DNA of 64,000 nt, taken from the NCBI RefSeq assembly GCF_900103215.1, contig NZ_FNGV01000009.1, positions 146,154-210,153 of the forward strand. The letters run 5' to 3'. Below the pieces are notes generated by a model. That model did not search any database, was not told where the DNA came from, and saw only the letters and a list, made by a program, of their open reading frames with translations. Shown one piece after another: positions 27,944-37,700 of this stretch (position 1 is the first letter of the stretch; each line of letters begins with the position of its first letter). A program made the position numbers and the translations under genes. This DNA is from Kriegella aquimaris (lineage in GTDB: Bacteria > Bacteroidota > Bacteroidia > Flavobacteriales > Flavobacteriaceae).

Positions 27944-30900
27944 ATGAAAAAACTTCTTAATTGTAAAAGAAGGCGATATCCTTTACTCTCCTATGATTTA
28001 AAAATGAAATTAAGTACGCTGTTTATATTGGTCACATTTTTTACTTTACAAGCCAATGATAGCTATGCACAACGTGCTAAAATCACTTTGAACCTCAATA
28101 ATGTTTCTGTTGGTCAACTTCTTGACGAAATTGAAAGCACCACTGAATTTCAATTTGTTTATAAGATCGAAGATGTTGATTTGAAACGCATTGTTTCCAT
28201 TAGTGTAAAGAACGAAGGAATTTCTAAGATTTTGAATGACATCTTTGAAAATACTAATACAACATTCAATTTAAATAAACGTCGCATTTATTTGGTTGGT
28301 AGAAAACCTTCTCCTCCCATAAAAAGCCAAAAAGTAGATAGTACTATTCCTGTTCAACAAAGTTCGGTAAATGGAGTTGTAACTGATTCCGACGGGGTTC
28401 CCCTGCCAGGTGCGAATATTATTGAAAAAGGTACTACAAATGGGGTTACCGCAGATTTCGACGGGAATTTTTTTATTTCAGTAAAAGATGAAAATGCCGT
28501 TTTAGTAGTTTCCTATATAGGTTTTTCGAATAAAGAGGTGCCTATCAATGGTCAAACGAATATTTCGGTGATGTTGGAGGAAAGTGCTGCCGGCCTTGAC
28601 GAGGTCGTAGTGGTCGGGTATGGAACGCAAAAGAAGAGAGATGTAATTGGGTCAATGGTTTCGATTAAAGGTGAAGACATAGCAAAGACACCCACAACCA
28701 ATCTTGCTGATAATTTACAGGGTATGGCTAGCGGTGTGATGGTTAATAGCAGGAGCGGCCACCCAGGAAGCGCCCCAGAGATAAAGATACGTGGTATTAA
28801 TTCGATTAATTTGAGTTCAGACCCTCTTTGGATTGTAGATGGGATACCCATATTTACTGGATCTTCTGAACTTAATCGTGATGGTGTAAAAGCTGTTTCT
28901 CCCATTTCAATGCTCAACCCAAATGATATCACATCGATTGAAGTTTTGAAGGATGCGGCTGCAACTGCCATTTATGGAAGTAGGGCATCAGGCGGAGTAA
29001 TTTTAGTTACAACAAAATCAGCACAAAGTGGAAAAACTGGCGTAAAAATATCTTATGATATGGGGGTTTCTAGCATTCCATTTTCCCAAGAAGATATTTT
29101 TGTAGATTCAAAAACATGGTGGCGACTATCAGATACAGCAGCAGCTAATTCAGGTACGGTAGCACCTGATCCGGCAAGCATTATGGCTATCCAATTTTGG
29201 GGTGATCGACCCGACATGTCCAGAGCCGAAGCGGAAGCGACAAATGTAGACCAGCTTAATGCGGTAACCCAAGATGCGCTGTTTACTCAAATTGGATTTT
29301 CCGCTAACAAAGGTTTCGAAACTGGTGGGGTGCTATTTTCTTTGAACTACCGTAATGAGGATGGTTTAATCCGCAACAATGATTTCGAAAGGTTAACAAG
29401 TCGTATTAATTTTAATTTTAAACCATTAAAATCAGTTGAGATTGGCATCAACTCGAATTTTGTTTATCTAAAAACAAATGGTGTCCGATCAGCTCAAGGA
29501 AAGGGCGCAGGTGGTTGGGCAAATTGGAGCCATACTTTGCCTTGGTGGAAGATTTATGATGAAAATTCACAAACCGGTTATTGGGCTGTAAATAGTGGAT
29601 ATAACATGACTGCATTTTCCGATCGTGATTTAACAAGATATGATGTTGATCAATATAGAAGTATAAATAATGCCTACGTGCAATGGTTACCTACTGATGG
29701 TTTAAGTATAAGAGGTGAAGTAGGGGTCGATTTAAATGTAAACAATAGTTCTTATTGGCGATCTGGGTTATTGGCGCCATCTCCCCCATATTTTTCACAA
29801 GCACAAGAACAGTCGGTAACAAGATCTATTGTGAATTACAATGTGTATGCGAATTACAATAAAGTGTTTAATGAGATTCATAGTTTTGATTTTACGTTAG
29901 GTACTGAAGCTTCACGTAATTGGTCATACACGAGAACGTTTGCAGGAGATGGGTTGCAGACAGAATACCCTGAATTAAGAAACCCTTTGCAATTGAATTC
30001 TATGGCAGGATACCAAGGTGGAGATACCTACATAAAAGGATTTTTTGGAAGAGCCAATTATAAACTATTTGATCGCTATATGCTGAATGCTAGTGTGCGC
30101 CGTGATGGCCATTCCGCATTTAATGAAGAAAACCGCTGGGCTAATTTTTATGCCGTTGGACTAGGCTGGATTCTTTCCGACGAAAATTTTATGAAAGATT
30201 CGTCTACTATCAGTTTGTTAAAACTTAGGGGTAGTTACGGAATTACTGGAAATACCGCAGTTTCCAATTCGATGACTTATATGTCATGGGGTCTTAATAC
30301 CTCTAGTATTTGGGGCGTTGACTATGCTGCTGGGTCTTCAACAGTTGGCCCTCTTGGGAGTGCGGATCTAAAATGGGAAACAACGACGAACATGGATTTT
30401 GGGCTTGATTTTGGCTTATTCTCTAATAGAATTAATGGTTCTGTCGCATTTTATACTCAAAAGGTAGAGGATTTAATATTGAGAGGAAATGTGCAACCTT
30501 CAGTAGGTTTTAATAATAATCAAATCTATGAGAATGCCGGTGATATGAAAAATTGGGGTTTTGAGTTTAACATTTCATCATCTAACATTCAAACTGACAA
30601 TTTTACATGGAAAACAGACTTCAATTTCAGCACTAATCATAATAAAATTATCATATTAAATGAAACCGAAAAAGGCAAAGGAAAAGAAGATGCCCAGGTG
30701 ATTCGAAAAGAAGGGGAAGCTTTGAATACATGGTATCTCGCAAATTATGTCGAGGTAGATCCAGAAAGGGGCATTCCAATGATTGAAGAGAGGGATAGTG
30801 ATATATGGGATAACGAGTTTAGAACAGTTGCAACGGGTTCAATTATTCCTGCAACAAGTACGAATGTTGCTGATAACAGAATGGTTCAGAGCGGAAAATC

Positions 30901-31414
30901 CCCCCTACCTACTTTTTATGGAGGATTAAGTAATACGTTCGCATATAAGAATTTTGATTTGAATATGTCATTTAGCTTCGAAGGGGGCAATTGGTTGTGG
31001 AATTCGCTATATGCGGAAAACCATAATGTTATGAGTGAAGTCAATACGATAAATGATGTTGTTGGGAAATTTTGGGAAAAACCGGGTGACATCGCTGAAT
31101 ATCCACTATTGTTGGGTGGAAGTGATGGGTGGTATTATGATAGTGATGGAAATCCTTCTGAAGCTAGAATTGGTTACAACACGAGACAAACAAGCAAATG
31201 GCTTGAAAGAGGAGATTATATCAAGTTAAGAAATTTGCAATTGGGCTACACTTTACCAAAATCTGCGGGAATGGATGTTTTATCTCCCGTTCGGTTTTAT
31301 ATCGGCGTTACTAACCTTTTCACCATTACAGGTTATAAAGGCCTAAATCCAGAGTCTCTTAACGACTTGCCTATACCCCGTACCTACACTTTCGGAATTT
31401 CCATTAATCTATAG
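27944..31414 (+). CDS. SusC-family TonB-dependent receptor with STN signalling domain (module B)
   Basis: Outer-membrane importer and sensor, 1156 aa. Signal region ends near SYAQ (about 1-43). An STN domain follows (about 48-105, VSVGQLLDEIESTTEFQFVY), then the carboxypeptidase-D-like domain (about 145-220), LDEVVVVGYGTQKKRDV, plug (GSRASGGVILVTTK) and barrel ending with the short strand TFGISINL. Overall similarity to the module A receptor is clear in the N-terminal third and weaker in the barrel, suggesting a related but different substrate. susD starts 12 bp downstream. Confidence 0.95.
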   Translation: MKKLLNCKRRRYPLLSYDLKMKLSTLFILVTFFTLQANDSYAQRAKITLNLNNVSVGQLLDEIESTTEFQFVYKIEDVDLKRIVSISVKNEGISKILNDIFENTNTTFNLNKRRIYLVGRKPSPPIKSQKVDSTIPVQQSSVNGVVTDSDGVPLPGANIIEKGTTNGVTADFDGNFFISVKDENAVLVVSYIGFSNKEVPINGQTNISVMLEESAAGLDEVVVVGYGTQKKRDVIGSMVSIKGEDIAKTPTTNLADNLQGMASGVMVNSRSGHPGSAPEIKIRGINSINLSSDPLWIVDGIPIFTGSSELNRDGVKAVSPISMLNPNDITSIEVLKDAAATAIYGSRASGGVILVTTKSAQSGKTGVKISYDMGVSSIPFSQEDIFVDSKTWWRLSDTAAANSGTVAPDPASIMAIQFWGDRPDMSRAEAEATNVDQLNAVTQDALFTQIGFSANKGFETGGVLFSLNYRNEDGLIRNNDFERLTSRINFNFKPLKSVEIGINSNFVYLKTNGVRSAQGKGAGGWANWSHTLPWWKIYDENSQTGYWAVNSGYNMTAFSDRDLTRYDVDQYRSINNAYVQWLPTDGLSIRGEVGVDLNVNNSSYWRSGLLAPSPPYFSQAQEQSVTRSIVNYNVYANYNKVFNEIHSFDFTLGTEASRNWSYTRTFAGDGLQTEYPELRNPLQLNSMAGYQGGDTYIKGFFGRANYKLFDRYMLNASVRRDGHSAFNEENRWANFYAVGLGWILSDENFMKDSSTISLLKLRGSYGITGNTAVSNSMTYMSWGLNTSSIWGVDYAAGSSTVGPLGSADLKWETTTNMDFGLDFGLFSNRINGSVAFYTQKVEDLILRGNVQPSVGFNNNQIYENAGDMKNWGFEFNISSSNIQTDNFTWKTDFNFSTNHNKIIILNETEKGKGKEDAQVIRKEGEALNTWYLANYVEVDPERGIPMIEERDSDIWDNEFRTVATGSIIPATSTNVADNRMVQSGKSPLPTFYGGLSNTFAYKNFDLNMSFSFEGGNWLWNSLYAENHNVMSEVNTINDVVGKFWEKPGDIAEYPLLLGGSDGWYYDSDGNPSEARIGYNTRQTSKWLERGDYIKLRNLQLGYTLPKSAGMDVLSPVRFYIGVTNLFTITGYKGLNPESLNDLPIPRTYTFGISINL
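28484..28566 (+). repeat. 83-bp tract identical to 20535-20617
   Basis: Second copy of the identical stretch inside the module B susC; see the entry at 20535. Confidence 0.8.
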
Positions 31415-31426
31415 ACTTTTAGTATT

Positions 31427-33118
31427 ATGAAAAATATAATTTACAAAATATTGGTAACACTAATTGTACTGTTATCAATTGCCGCATGTAATAAAGATAA
31501 CGAAGGTTTTTTTGATATAAAAAGACCCCAAGAAACGCAATGGACGACAACGGCAACTTATGACCAAGGACTAAACAGATGTTATTTTCTTATGCAGTGG
31601 ACCTTTGCCGCTGGAGGAAGGGGATACTCCCAATTTCAAGACTTTTTAACGTCTGGTTCGGCCATGCCGCTACCTGCGGCTACTCCGGGATTAGGTGGGG
31701 AATTATTATTATATCGAAAATTTGAGCCTAACAGCAACCAAGATAATATCTGGAGAGATAGTTATAATATTATAACGATGAGTAATTTAGGTATTGATTT
31801 ACATGAAAACAGCGAGGATGGCAATCCGTTTAATTTGGACATCAAAGGGGATGATTACGAACATAATTATGTACGACAAGTAGCAGAGTACCATTTCACA
31901 AGGGCATATTCTTATTTTGCTTTAATAAAAATGTTTGCACCAAAATACAAGCATAGCGGGGACAATAGTACATTAGCAATACCTTTAAAAACTACAGCAG
32001 CCTATTCAAAAGAAGATGTTCTAAATGAGAAATTAGGAACTGTAGAGGAAGTATACCAACAAATTATTGCCGATCTGAAATACGCAAAGGAAAATTTACC
32101 TGATAAGTTGACCTTAAATTCGTGGAATAATGTGCCGGGTTACGAAGCAGGTCGGGCCAATAAATGGGTGGCGGCTGCAATGTTGGGTAAAGTATATTTT
32201 CTAATGGGAAAGTACCAAGAAGCAAAAGCTGAATTTGATGATGTAATCGCTTATGCCCAAACTACTGGAAATTATTCTCTTGATGAAGACCCAAAGGAAG
32301 CTTTTAATAAAGAGAAAGCTCAGGATTTTCCCAAAGAATCGATTTGGGAATTTAATGGTGGATTTTTACAGGGACAAAATGAGAGGCACAATATGTATAT
32401 GTACGCCGGCATGGTATTTAGCCTACGTTTTCGTGATTCAAATGGTGACGAGTTATATAGTTCACCTGAAAATGGGGTTGGTACTGTAATAAGTGCTTGG
32501 TGTGGAGCAGTATTGGGATATTCCATGATTAATGAAATAGGATGGATGCAAGATCCTGTGAATGGGGATTATACCATCACGCCAGAAGCTGAAGCGGATC
32601 TTCGTTATCAACAAGTCTATCATTTGATGCAACCGTACCAAGAAGGAATAGCTAAAGGTGATCCAGAATATATTACTACCGAGTCGGTTTCGGGCCATTC
32701 GCAGGTTACCACTCCAAATATATACATTGATAAATATTTTCGAGGTGCACAACCCTACGGTAAATTATCAAAATTCCCATACGTCAGATTGGCTGATATT
32801 TATTTGATCCGTTCATGGTTAAGGTGGAATGGGAATGAATTTCAAGGTGCAGCTGACGACCTTAATAAAGTTTGGAATCGTTCAAATCCATCAAATCCTA
32901 ATATATATACACCCGGCAATGTTGATCACGAGGCAATTTACAAGGAATATTTAAAGGAAATGACTGGTGAAGGATGGACCGTTGATTTCATGATGGGGAC
33001 TCAGATGAATATTCCTCAAGGAGATATTGACAGCAATACCGAGGTCAGTCCTCCATATACAGGGTGGTATTGGCCAATACCAAGTACCGAGACAGATTTG
33101 AACCCGAACTACAAATAG
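31427..33118 (+). CDS. SusD-family lipoprotein (module B)
   Basis: SusD partner of the module B receptor, 563 aa, with a lipoprotein signal (LLSIAAC, Cys21). SusD hallmarks: 'QVAEYHFTRAYSYFALIKM', 'AGRANKWVAAAMLGKVYFLM', VRLADIYLIRSWLRW and the final WPIPSTETDLNPNYK. It is rather long for the family because of an insertion of about 40 residues in the middle. A hairpin terminator repeat lies 390 bp downstream, before the enzyme block. Confidence 0.93.
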   Translation: MKNIIYKILVTLIVLLSIAACNKDNEGFFDIKRPQETQWTTTATYDQGLNRCYFLMQWTFAAGGRGYSQFQDFLTSGSAMPLPAATPGLGGELLLYRKFEPNSNQDNIWRDSYNIITMSNLGIDLHENSEDGNPFNLDIKGDDYEHNYVRQVAEYHFTRAYSYFALIKMFAPKYKHSGDNSTLAIPLKTTAAYSKEDVLNEKLGTVEEVYQQIIADLKYAKENLPDKLTLNSWNNVPGYEAGRANKWVAAAMLGKVYFLMGKYQEAKAEFDDVIAYAQTTGNYSLDEDPKEAFNKEKAQDFPKESIWEFNGGFLQGQNERHNMYMYAGMVFSLRFRDSNGDELYSSPENGVGTVISAWCGAVLGYSMINEIGWMQDPVNGDYTITPEAEADLRYQQVYHLMQPYQEGIAKGDPEYITTESVSGHSQVTTPNIYIDKYFRGAQPYGKLSKFPYVRLADIYLIRSWLRWNGNEFQGAADDLNKVWNRSNPSNPNIYTPGNVDHEAIYKEYLKEMTGEGWTVDFMMGTQMNIPQGDIDSNTEVSPPYTGWYWPIPSTETDLNPNYK

Positions 33119-33683
33119 ATTTAGATGTAGATGAGTTGATTTGAGAAAAAGGATGTGGATCCGTATTCGGCTTCCCATTCTCTTTCTTGCGTCATATAAT
33201 TTTCAGAAATGAGAACTGAAAAAGGATTTGCCGCTTTGAAATGGGCTCCATTCCGGGTTATTTACCCGGACATTGGGATGGTTGTTAGCTGTTTACCGCT
33301 TGACTTTATGTAGTTGGTATCCGTATTTTAAATGCAATTAATGCCAAGTAAACAAATTCATTTGCTGGTGTGGTTCATTTATAGATAACCTTTTATTTCA
33401 TCTAGGATTATTTCTGTGCTGTCATATAAATTTTGAATTCCGAATATTACTTTTTGATGAATGGAAATATTTGAATCGAATGTTTTTGAGTTAGTTGAGT
33501 TGGTTGAGGGAAGCACGGGAAACCGTGCTTTCTTTCAACTTTCAAGGATAGGGGAACAAACGATTTTAAACAAGACCTTGCAATTCGGAAAAGTTAGTGA
33601 TGGATACGTAATTCAAGGTTGACCGTAATATTTATTGAGCGGACATACCTGTTCGTACCCTTAGAACAATTAAAAATAATTCC
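33119..33683. other. Gap between susD (module B) and the enzyme block
   Basis: 565 bp without a gene. It contains the terminator repeat at 33483-33536 and presumably the promoter of the enzyme block, though no TAnnTTTG box is clear. An ECF-type promoter cannot be excluded. Confidence 0.5.
33483..33536 (+). terminator. Terminator within a repeated element (copy 1)
   Basis: A tract TTTTTGAGTTAGTTGAGTT leads into a hairpin AAGCACGG-GAAA-CCGTGCTT (33511-33530) and TCTTT. Almost the same 50-base sequence recurs at 62561-62613, after the last gene of module C. The GAAA tetraloop and T-rich 3' side fit an intrinsic terminator. Confidence 0.75.
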
Positions 33684-35606
33684 ATGAAAATACCACTAGT
33701 ACTCATTTTTTTGCTGATTTCTATTTTATGTTTTTCACAAGATTTTTCAAATTATGATAAACGAAAACAATTTATCATTGAAGGACTAAAAAACGTAACG
33801 CTTACGGAGCGCGGAAAGCACGGCCTTCCCAAGGCCATTGCTCGGCTCGAATCCGATCCGCACGACGGGGCTGCATTGACCTATATTACCAATGATCTTG
33901 AGAATCGCCACCAAAGCATGTTCGACTTTCCGGGGATTGCGTTGGCCTTATGCCGCTATTGGGACAGCTTCAATGCAAAGCAATTGGAAAAAATAAAGGG
34001 CGACCTCGAAAATTTGGCCAAGCCCGATAAGCAAAATGGCGAAGGTTTTTTGGGTCACGGTACCGAGAACCATGCTACTATGATGTGGTCTAGTGCCTAT
34101 CTTTTCGGTCAGTTATTTCCAGATGCCAAATGGGCCAATGGGATGACCAGTGATGAACTGATGGCGGATATGAAAGAGCGTTTGCGCAAGACCTTTAAAA
34201 ACGTTTATGCCCACGGCTATACCGAATACCTTTCGACTACCTATGAAGTGGTAATGAACTTCCCCGTCGAAATACTATTGGAATATGCCAAGGATCCGGA
34301 AATGAAGGCAATTGCAGAGGCTTTTATGCTCTACAAATGGTCCTTGTTGTCATTGAACAACTTTGAGGGGAACATCCTTGCCCCCTATGGACGGATGAAC
34401 ACTCAGCAGGATCATCTTTCAGATGATAGTTATATCTCGGCCACCACCTATTACAATTGGTTGATGTGGGGCTGGGGTCCGGCCACTTCAAACATGAAGA
34501 TGCACCAATTTGACGACTATTCTGAAGCGAGCTATACCATTTTTTCGGCATTGTCGGGAGTGGTCCCTCCGAGTGTTTTCTTCCAGTTGGCCGGTAACGA
34601 TCCCGCCCCGTTCGAGCTAAAAACTTCGGCATCTACATTTGGACATTATGGTTCAGCGGCTCCCCATCAGATGATGCGCAAGGTGTACCGCAACAAGACC
34701 TATGCCATCGGGACGGGGAATTTTCGCTGGGTACCCGGCGGAGATTATGCCGACCATGATGCCAATGGGTTCAACATCACTTACCATAGCCCCGACCGGT
34801 TCAATTATATCAATTGCTTTCATCCCTACTGGTACAGCGACGGTGATGAAAAAGACCGTACCCCGGATACTTGGTACAAAGGGAACATTTCACCTTTTCA
34901 ACAGACCGCCCATTCTAAAAATACGGTAATCACTCTTTTCAACATTCCGGAAAAGGATCCGTGGGTGAATACGCCTAGTGAATCGAAATGGGCCTGGCGC
35001 GATGGGCATGCCGACAATCTGATCAAAAGGGGGATGTTGCGCTATCCGAAATCGGTAGATGAGAAAGTGGAGGAGAATGGCTGGATCTTTCTTAGGGAAG
35101 GCGACACCTATATAGGCATAAAACCCTTGAAAAGCTACTATGAACAGACCGATTTGAAAGGTACGGGATTAGACGGTTTCAACATCGTAAAGAGCGATTA
35201 CGCCCAGACCGGCTTTGTCTTTGAACTCGGCAGCAAAGCAGAATCGGGAAGCTTTGAGAAATTCCGGCGAACCTTGAAGAAGAACCGGCTTTCCATCGAT
35301 TGGAAAAACATGAGCGTCACTTATACCGATAGCCAGAAGGAGAAGCTGCAGATCCAATATAAGGATGGCCTCCCCATTGCTACCGAAAATGAAATGCCCG
35401 AGCATTTAGTGAAAAAGGGAATCAACGGGATGGCCGAATCGGTTCCTACCGTAAAAATCGAAAACAAGAAGGAGAAAGGGTACCGTCAATGGCCGATGAT
35501 TGAAAGCCCTTTTATAAATATGAATAGCAGTGTCTTGCGAATTCATGACGGAACAACTGATATTGAGGTTGACTGGCAAGCTGATTATCCAGTAATCAAA
35601 AAATAA
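33684..35606 (+). CDS. Secreted protein of unassigned family, possible alpha/alpha-toroid polysaccharide lyase
   Basis: Secreted protein of 640 aa with a signal peptide (about 1-19, ending CFSQ). Residues 25-300 are helical and include GHGTENHATMMWSSAYLFG, where Asn129-His130 look like the Asn/His pair used by several toroid-type lyases. Residues 310-640 are beta-rich. This two-part build resembles (alpha/alpha) toroid plus beta-sandwich lyases (heparinase II/III-like and relatives), but I cannot place it in a numbered PL family. The next gene is a GH105 unsaturated uronyl hydrolase, which needs a lyase to make its substrate, and that supports the lyase reading. First gene of the enzyme block. 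Could also be a non-lyase hydrolase. Confidence 0.5.
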   Translation: MKIPLVLIFLLISILCFSQDFSNYDKRKQFIIEGLKNVTLTERGKHGLPKAIARLESDPHDGAALTYITNDLENRHQSMFDFPGIALALCRYWDSFNAKQLEKIKGDLENLAKPDKQNGEGFLGHGTENHATMMWSSAYLFGQLFPDAKWANGMTSDELMADMKERLRKTFKNVYAHGYTEYLSTTYEVVMNFPVEILLEYAKDPEMKAIAEAFMLYKWSLLSLNNFEGNILAPYGRMNTQQDHLSDDSYISATTYYNWLMWGWGPATSNMKMHQFDDYSEASYTIFSALSGVVPPSVFFQLAGNDPAPFELKTSASTFGHYGSAAPHQMMRKVYRNKTYAIGTGNFRWVPGGDYADHDANGFNITYHSPDRFNYINCFHPYWYSDGDEKDRTPDTWYKGNISPFQQTAHSKNTVITLFNIPEKDPWVNTPSESKWAWRDGHADNLIKRGMLRYPKSVDEKVEENGWIFLREGDTYIGIKPLKSYYEQTDLKGTGLDGFNIVKSDYAQTGFVFELGSKAESGSFEKFRRTLKKNRLSIDWKNMSVTYTDSQKEKLQIQYKDGLPIATENEMPEHLVKKGINGMAESVPTVKIENKKEKGYRQWPMIESPFINMNSSVLRIHDGTTDIEVDWQADYPVIKK

Positions 35607-35613
35607 GCGAACT

Positions 35614-36756
35614 ATGTTGAATGATATGAAAATTGGTTTATCTTTTATATTACTATTTATTATAGTAGTATTTGGGGTGAATGGTCAAAAATCGACATCT
35701 GATTTGAATCAATTTCCCAAAGAAAAAACACCAGAGGTGATTGGTCTGCGAATTGCCGAAAAATTCTTGAATACCTCCCATTCCCAGTACGGGAATACCC
35801 GACCGCCCAAACCGCCCACGCAGATAACCTATCCCGATGTCTGTACATGGCTTGGGGGACTGTGGTTTGCGGAGGCAACCAAGGATGAAGAACTCTTTAA
35901 TCGTTTTGAATCGCGTTTCCTACCGCTATTGCGAGGGGAAACGAACATGCTTCCCAAGGCCAACCATGTTGATAACAATGTTTTCGGAGCCGTCCCTCTC
36001 GAACTGTTCCTGAAAAACGGAGAGCAAAAATATCTCGATTTAGGAATAAAATACGCCGACAGCCAATGGAAGGTGCCGAATGATGCCACGTCCGAACAAA
36101 AGCAGTGGGCCGCTAAGTCCTATTCTTGGCAGACCCGAATCTGGATCGATGACATGTTCATGATTACCGCAATACAGGCACAGGCCTATAGGGCCACCAA
36201 GAATCGTGAATACGTTGACAGGGCGGCAAAGGAAATGGTATTGTACCTCGATGAGATACAGTTGGACAACGGACTCTTTTATCATTCGCCCGAAGCACAT
36301 TACAGTTGGGGCAGGGGAAATGGATGGATGGCAGTAGGTATGGCAGAAATTCTTCGAATACTGCCCAAAGATAATCCCGACCGGACACGAATCATGGCAG
36401 GTTATCAAAAAATGATGTCGGCCTTACTCAAATATCAGGAGAATGATGGTATGTGGCGACAAATTATAGATGATGAAGAAGCTTGGAAAGAGACTTCGGC
36501 AACGGCCATGTTCACCTATGCGATGATTACCGGTGTAAAAGAAGGCTGGCTGAAGAAGAAAGCGTATGGAGCAGCTGCACGTAAAAGCTGGTTGACCTTA
36601 GTGGACTACATCAATGTCGATGATGAGTTGACCGAGGTATGTGCCGGAACGAACATTATGAACAGTCGTGATCATTATATGAACCGTCCGCGTATTGTGG
36701 GTGACCTGCACGGTCAGGCCCCTTTGCTCTGGTGTGCTACAGCGCTATTAAGGTGA
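35614..36756 (+). CDS. GH105 unsaturated uronyl / rhamnogalacturonyl hydrolase
   Basis: Glycoside hydrolase family 105, 380 aa. It removes the 4,5-unsaturated uronic acid left at the non-reducing end by polysaccharide lyases. Family marks are 'YPDVCTWLGGLWFA', the catalytic-site motif RIWIDDMFMI (Asp179/Asp180), 'FYHSPEAHYSWGRGNGWM' and 'ETSATAMFTYAMI'. The N-terminus is a signal peptide or anchor (MKIGLSFILLFIIVVFG); Met5 at 35626 is an equally good start. It lies 7 bp after the putative lyase gene, so the two are surely co-transcribed. Periplasmic action is expected. Confidence 0.93.
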   Translation: MLNDMKIGLSFILLFIIVVFGVNGQKSTSDLNQFPKEKTPEVIGLRIAEKFLNTSHSQYGNTRPPKPPTQITYPDVCTWLGGLWFAEATKDEELFNRFESRFLPLLRGETNMLPKANHVDNNVFGAVPLELFLKNGEQKYLDLGIKYADSQWKVPNDATSEQKQWAAKSYSWQTRIWIDDMFMITAIQAQAYRATKNREYVDRAAKEMVLYLDEIQLDNGLFYHSPEAHYSWGRGNGWMAVGMAEILRILPKDNPDRTRIMAGYQKMMSALLKYQENDGMWRQIIDDEEAWKETSATAMFTYAMITGVKEGWLKKKAYGAAARKSWLTLVDYINVDDELTEVCAGTNIMNSRDHYMNRPRIVGDLHGQAPLLWCATALLR

Positions 36757-36787
36757 GTTCAATTGAAAATTATTAAAAAAGTATAGT

Positions 36788-37624
36788 ATGAAAAAAAAGA
36801 TTTTTCTTATTGTTTTGCTTTTAGGTATGGTATCCTCTGGTTTCTCACAGAAAAAAACCATTACCTATAAATTGATTGAAAACCTTTCCTATACCGATGT
36901 CTACGAGGGTAAAAAGGACGATTATATGAAGGAGCGTTGCAAACTGGATATCTATTATCCCAAAAACCAAAAAGATTTTGCAACGGTGGTTTGGTTCCAT
37001 GGCGGCGGTTTGACAGGAGGGGAAAAATCCATTCCCAATGATTTGAAAAATAAAGGCAATGCAGTAGTTGCTGTCAATTATCGGTTGCATCCCAAAGTAA
37101 AATGCCCGGTCTATATAGAGGATGCTGCTGCTTCGGTGGCCTGGGTTTTTAGAAATATTGCAAAGTTTGGGGGCGACCCTGCTAAAATATTCGTTTCAGG
37201 GCATTCGGCAGGAGGCTATTTGGCTAGTATGGTGGGCCTTGACAAAAGTTATTTGGCCAAGTTCGGTGTCGATGCCAATTCAATTGCTGGACTGATTCCT
37301 TTTAGTGGACATACCATTACCCATATGACCGTGCGGAAAGAAAATGGAGTAGGCAACAAGCAACCGGTGGTCGATAAATTCGCACCATTGTTCCATGTGC
37401 GTGCCGATACTCCGCCATTGGTACTAATAACGGGCGACCGAGAGATTGAGATGTTGGGCCGCTATGAAGAAAATGCCTATATGTACCGGATGATGAAAGT
37501 TGCGGGGCATAAAGAGACAAGCCTCTATGAGATGCCCGGTTTCGACCACGGAACGATGGCGTGGCCGGCCAGTCATATCTTGCAAAAACATATCGAGAAA
37601 ATTTTAAAATCAAAACAGGACTGA
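36788..37624 (+). CDS. Secreted alpha/beta-hydrolase, carbohydrate esterase-like
   Basis: Alpha/beta-hydrolase of 278 aa with signal peptide (about 1-20, SSGFSQ). Oxyanion motif VVWFHGGG (residues 68-74) and nucleophile Ser140 in SGHSAGGYLA are those of the HSL/BD-FAE type of esterase. Asp in ITGDREIEM and His in MPGFDHGTM complete the triad. Such enzymes remove acetyl or feruloyl groups from glycans. It lies 31 bp after GH105 in the enzyme block. Exact ester unknown. Confidence 0.85.
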   Translation: MKKKIFLIVLLLGMVSSGFSQKKTITYKLIENLSYTDVYEGKKDDYMKERCKLDIYYPKNQKDFATVVWFHGGGLTGGEKSIPNDLKNKGNAVVAVNYRLHPKVKCPVYIEDAAASVAWVFRNIAKFGGDPAKIFVSGHSAGGYLASMVGLDKSYLAKFGVDANSIAGLIPFSGHTITHMTVRKENGVGNKQPVVDKFAPLFHVRADTPPLVLITGDREIEMLGRYEENAYMYRMMKVAGHKETSLYEMPGFDHGTMAWPASHILQKHIEKILKSKQD

Positions 37625-37700
37625 TAAGGGGGAAAGAGCATGCGAATCCTGTAAAATTAAAAGAGAGACATTCAATTTTATTCCAATCTTTAAGAAGTGT

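Noticed and set aside
28552..28971. 139-codon minus-strand frame inside the module B susC
   Set aside because: Antisense to a conserved plug region; the same shadow frame occurs in the other susC genes at the same place.
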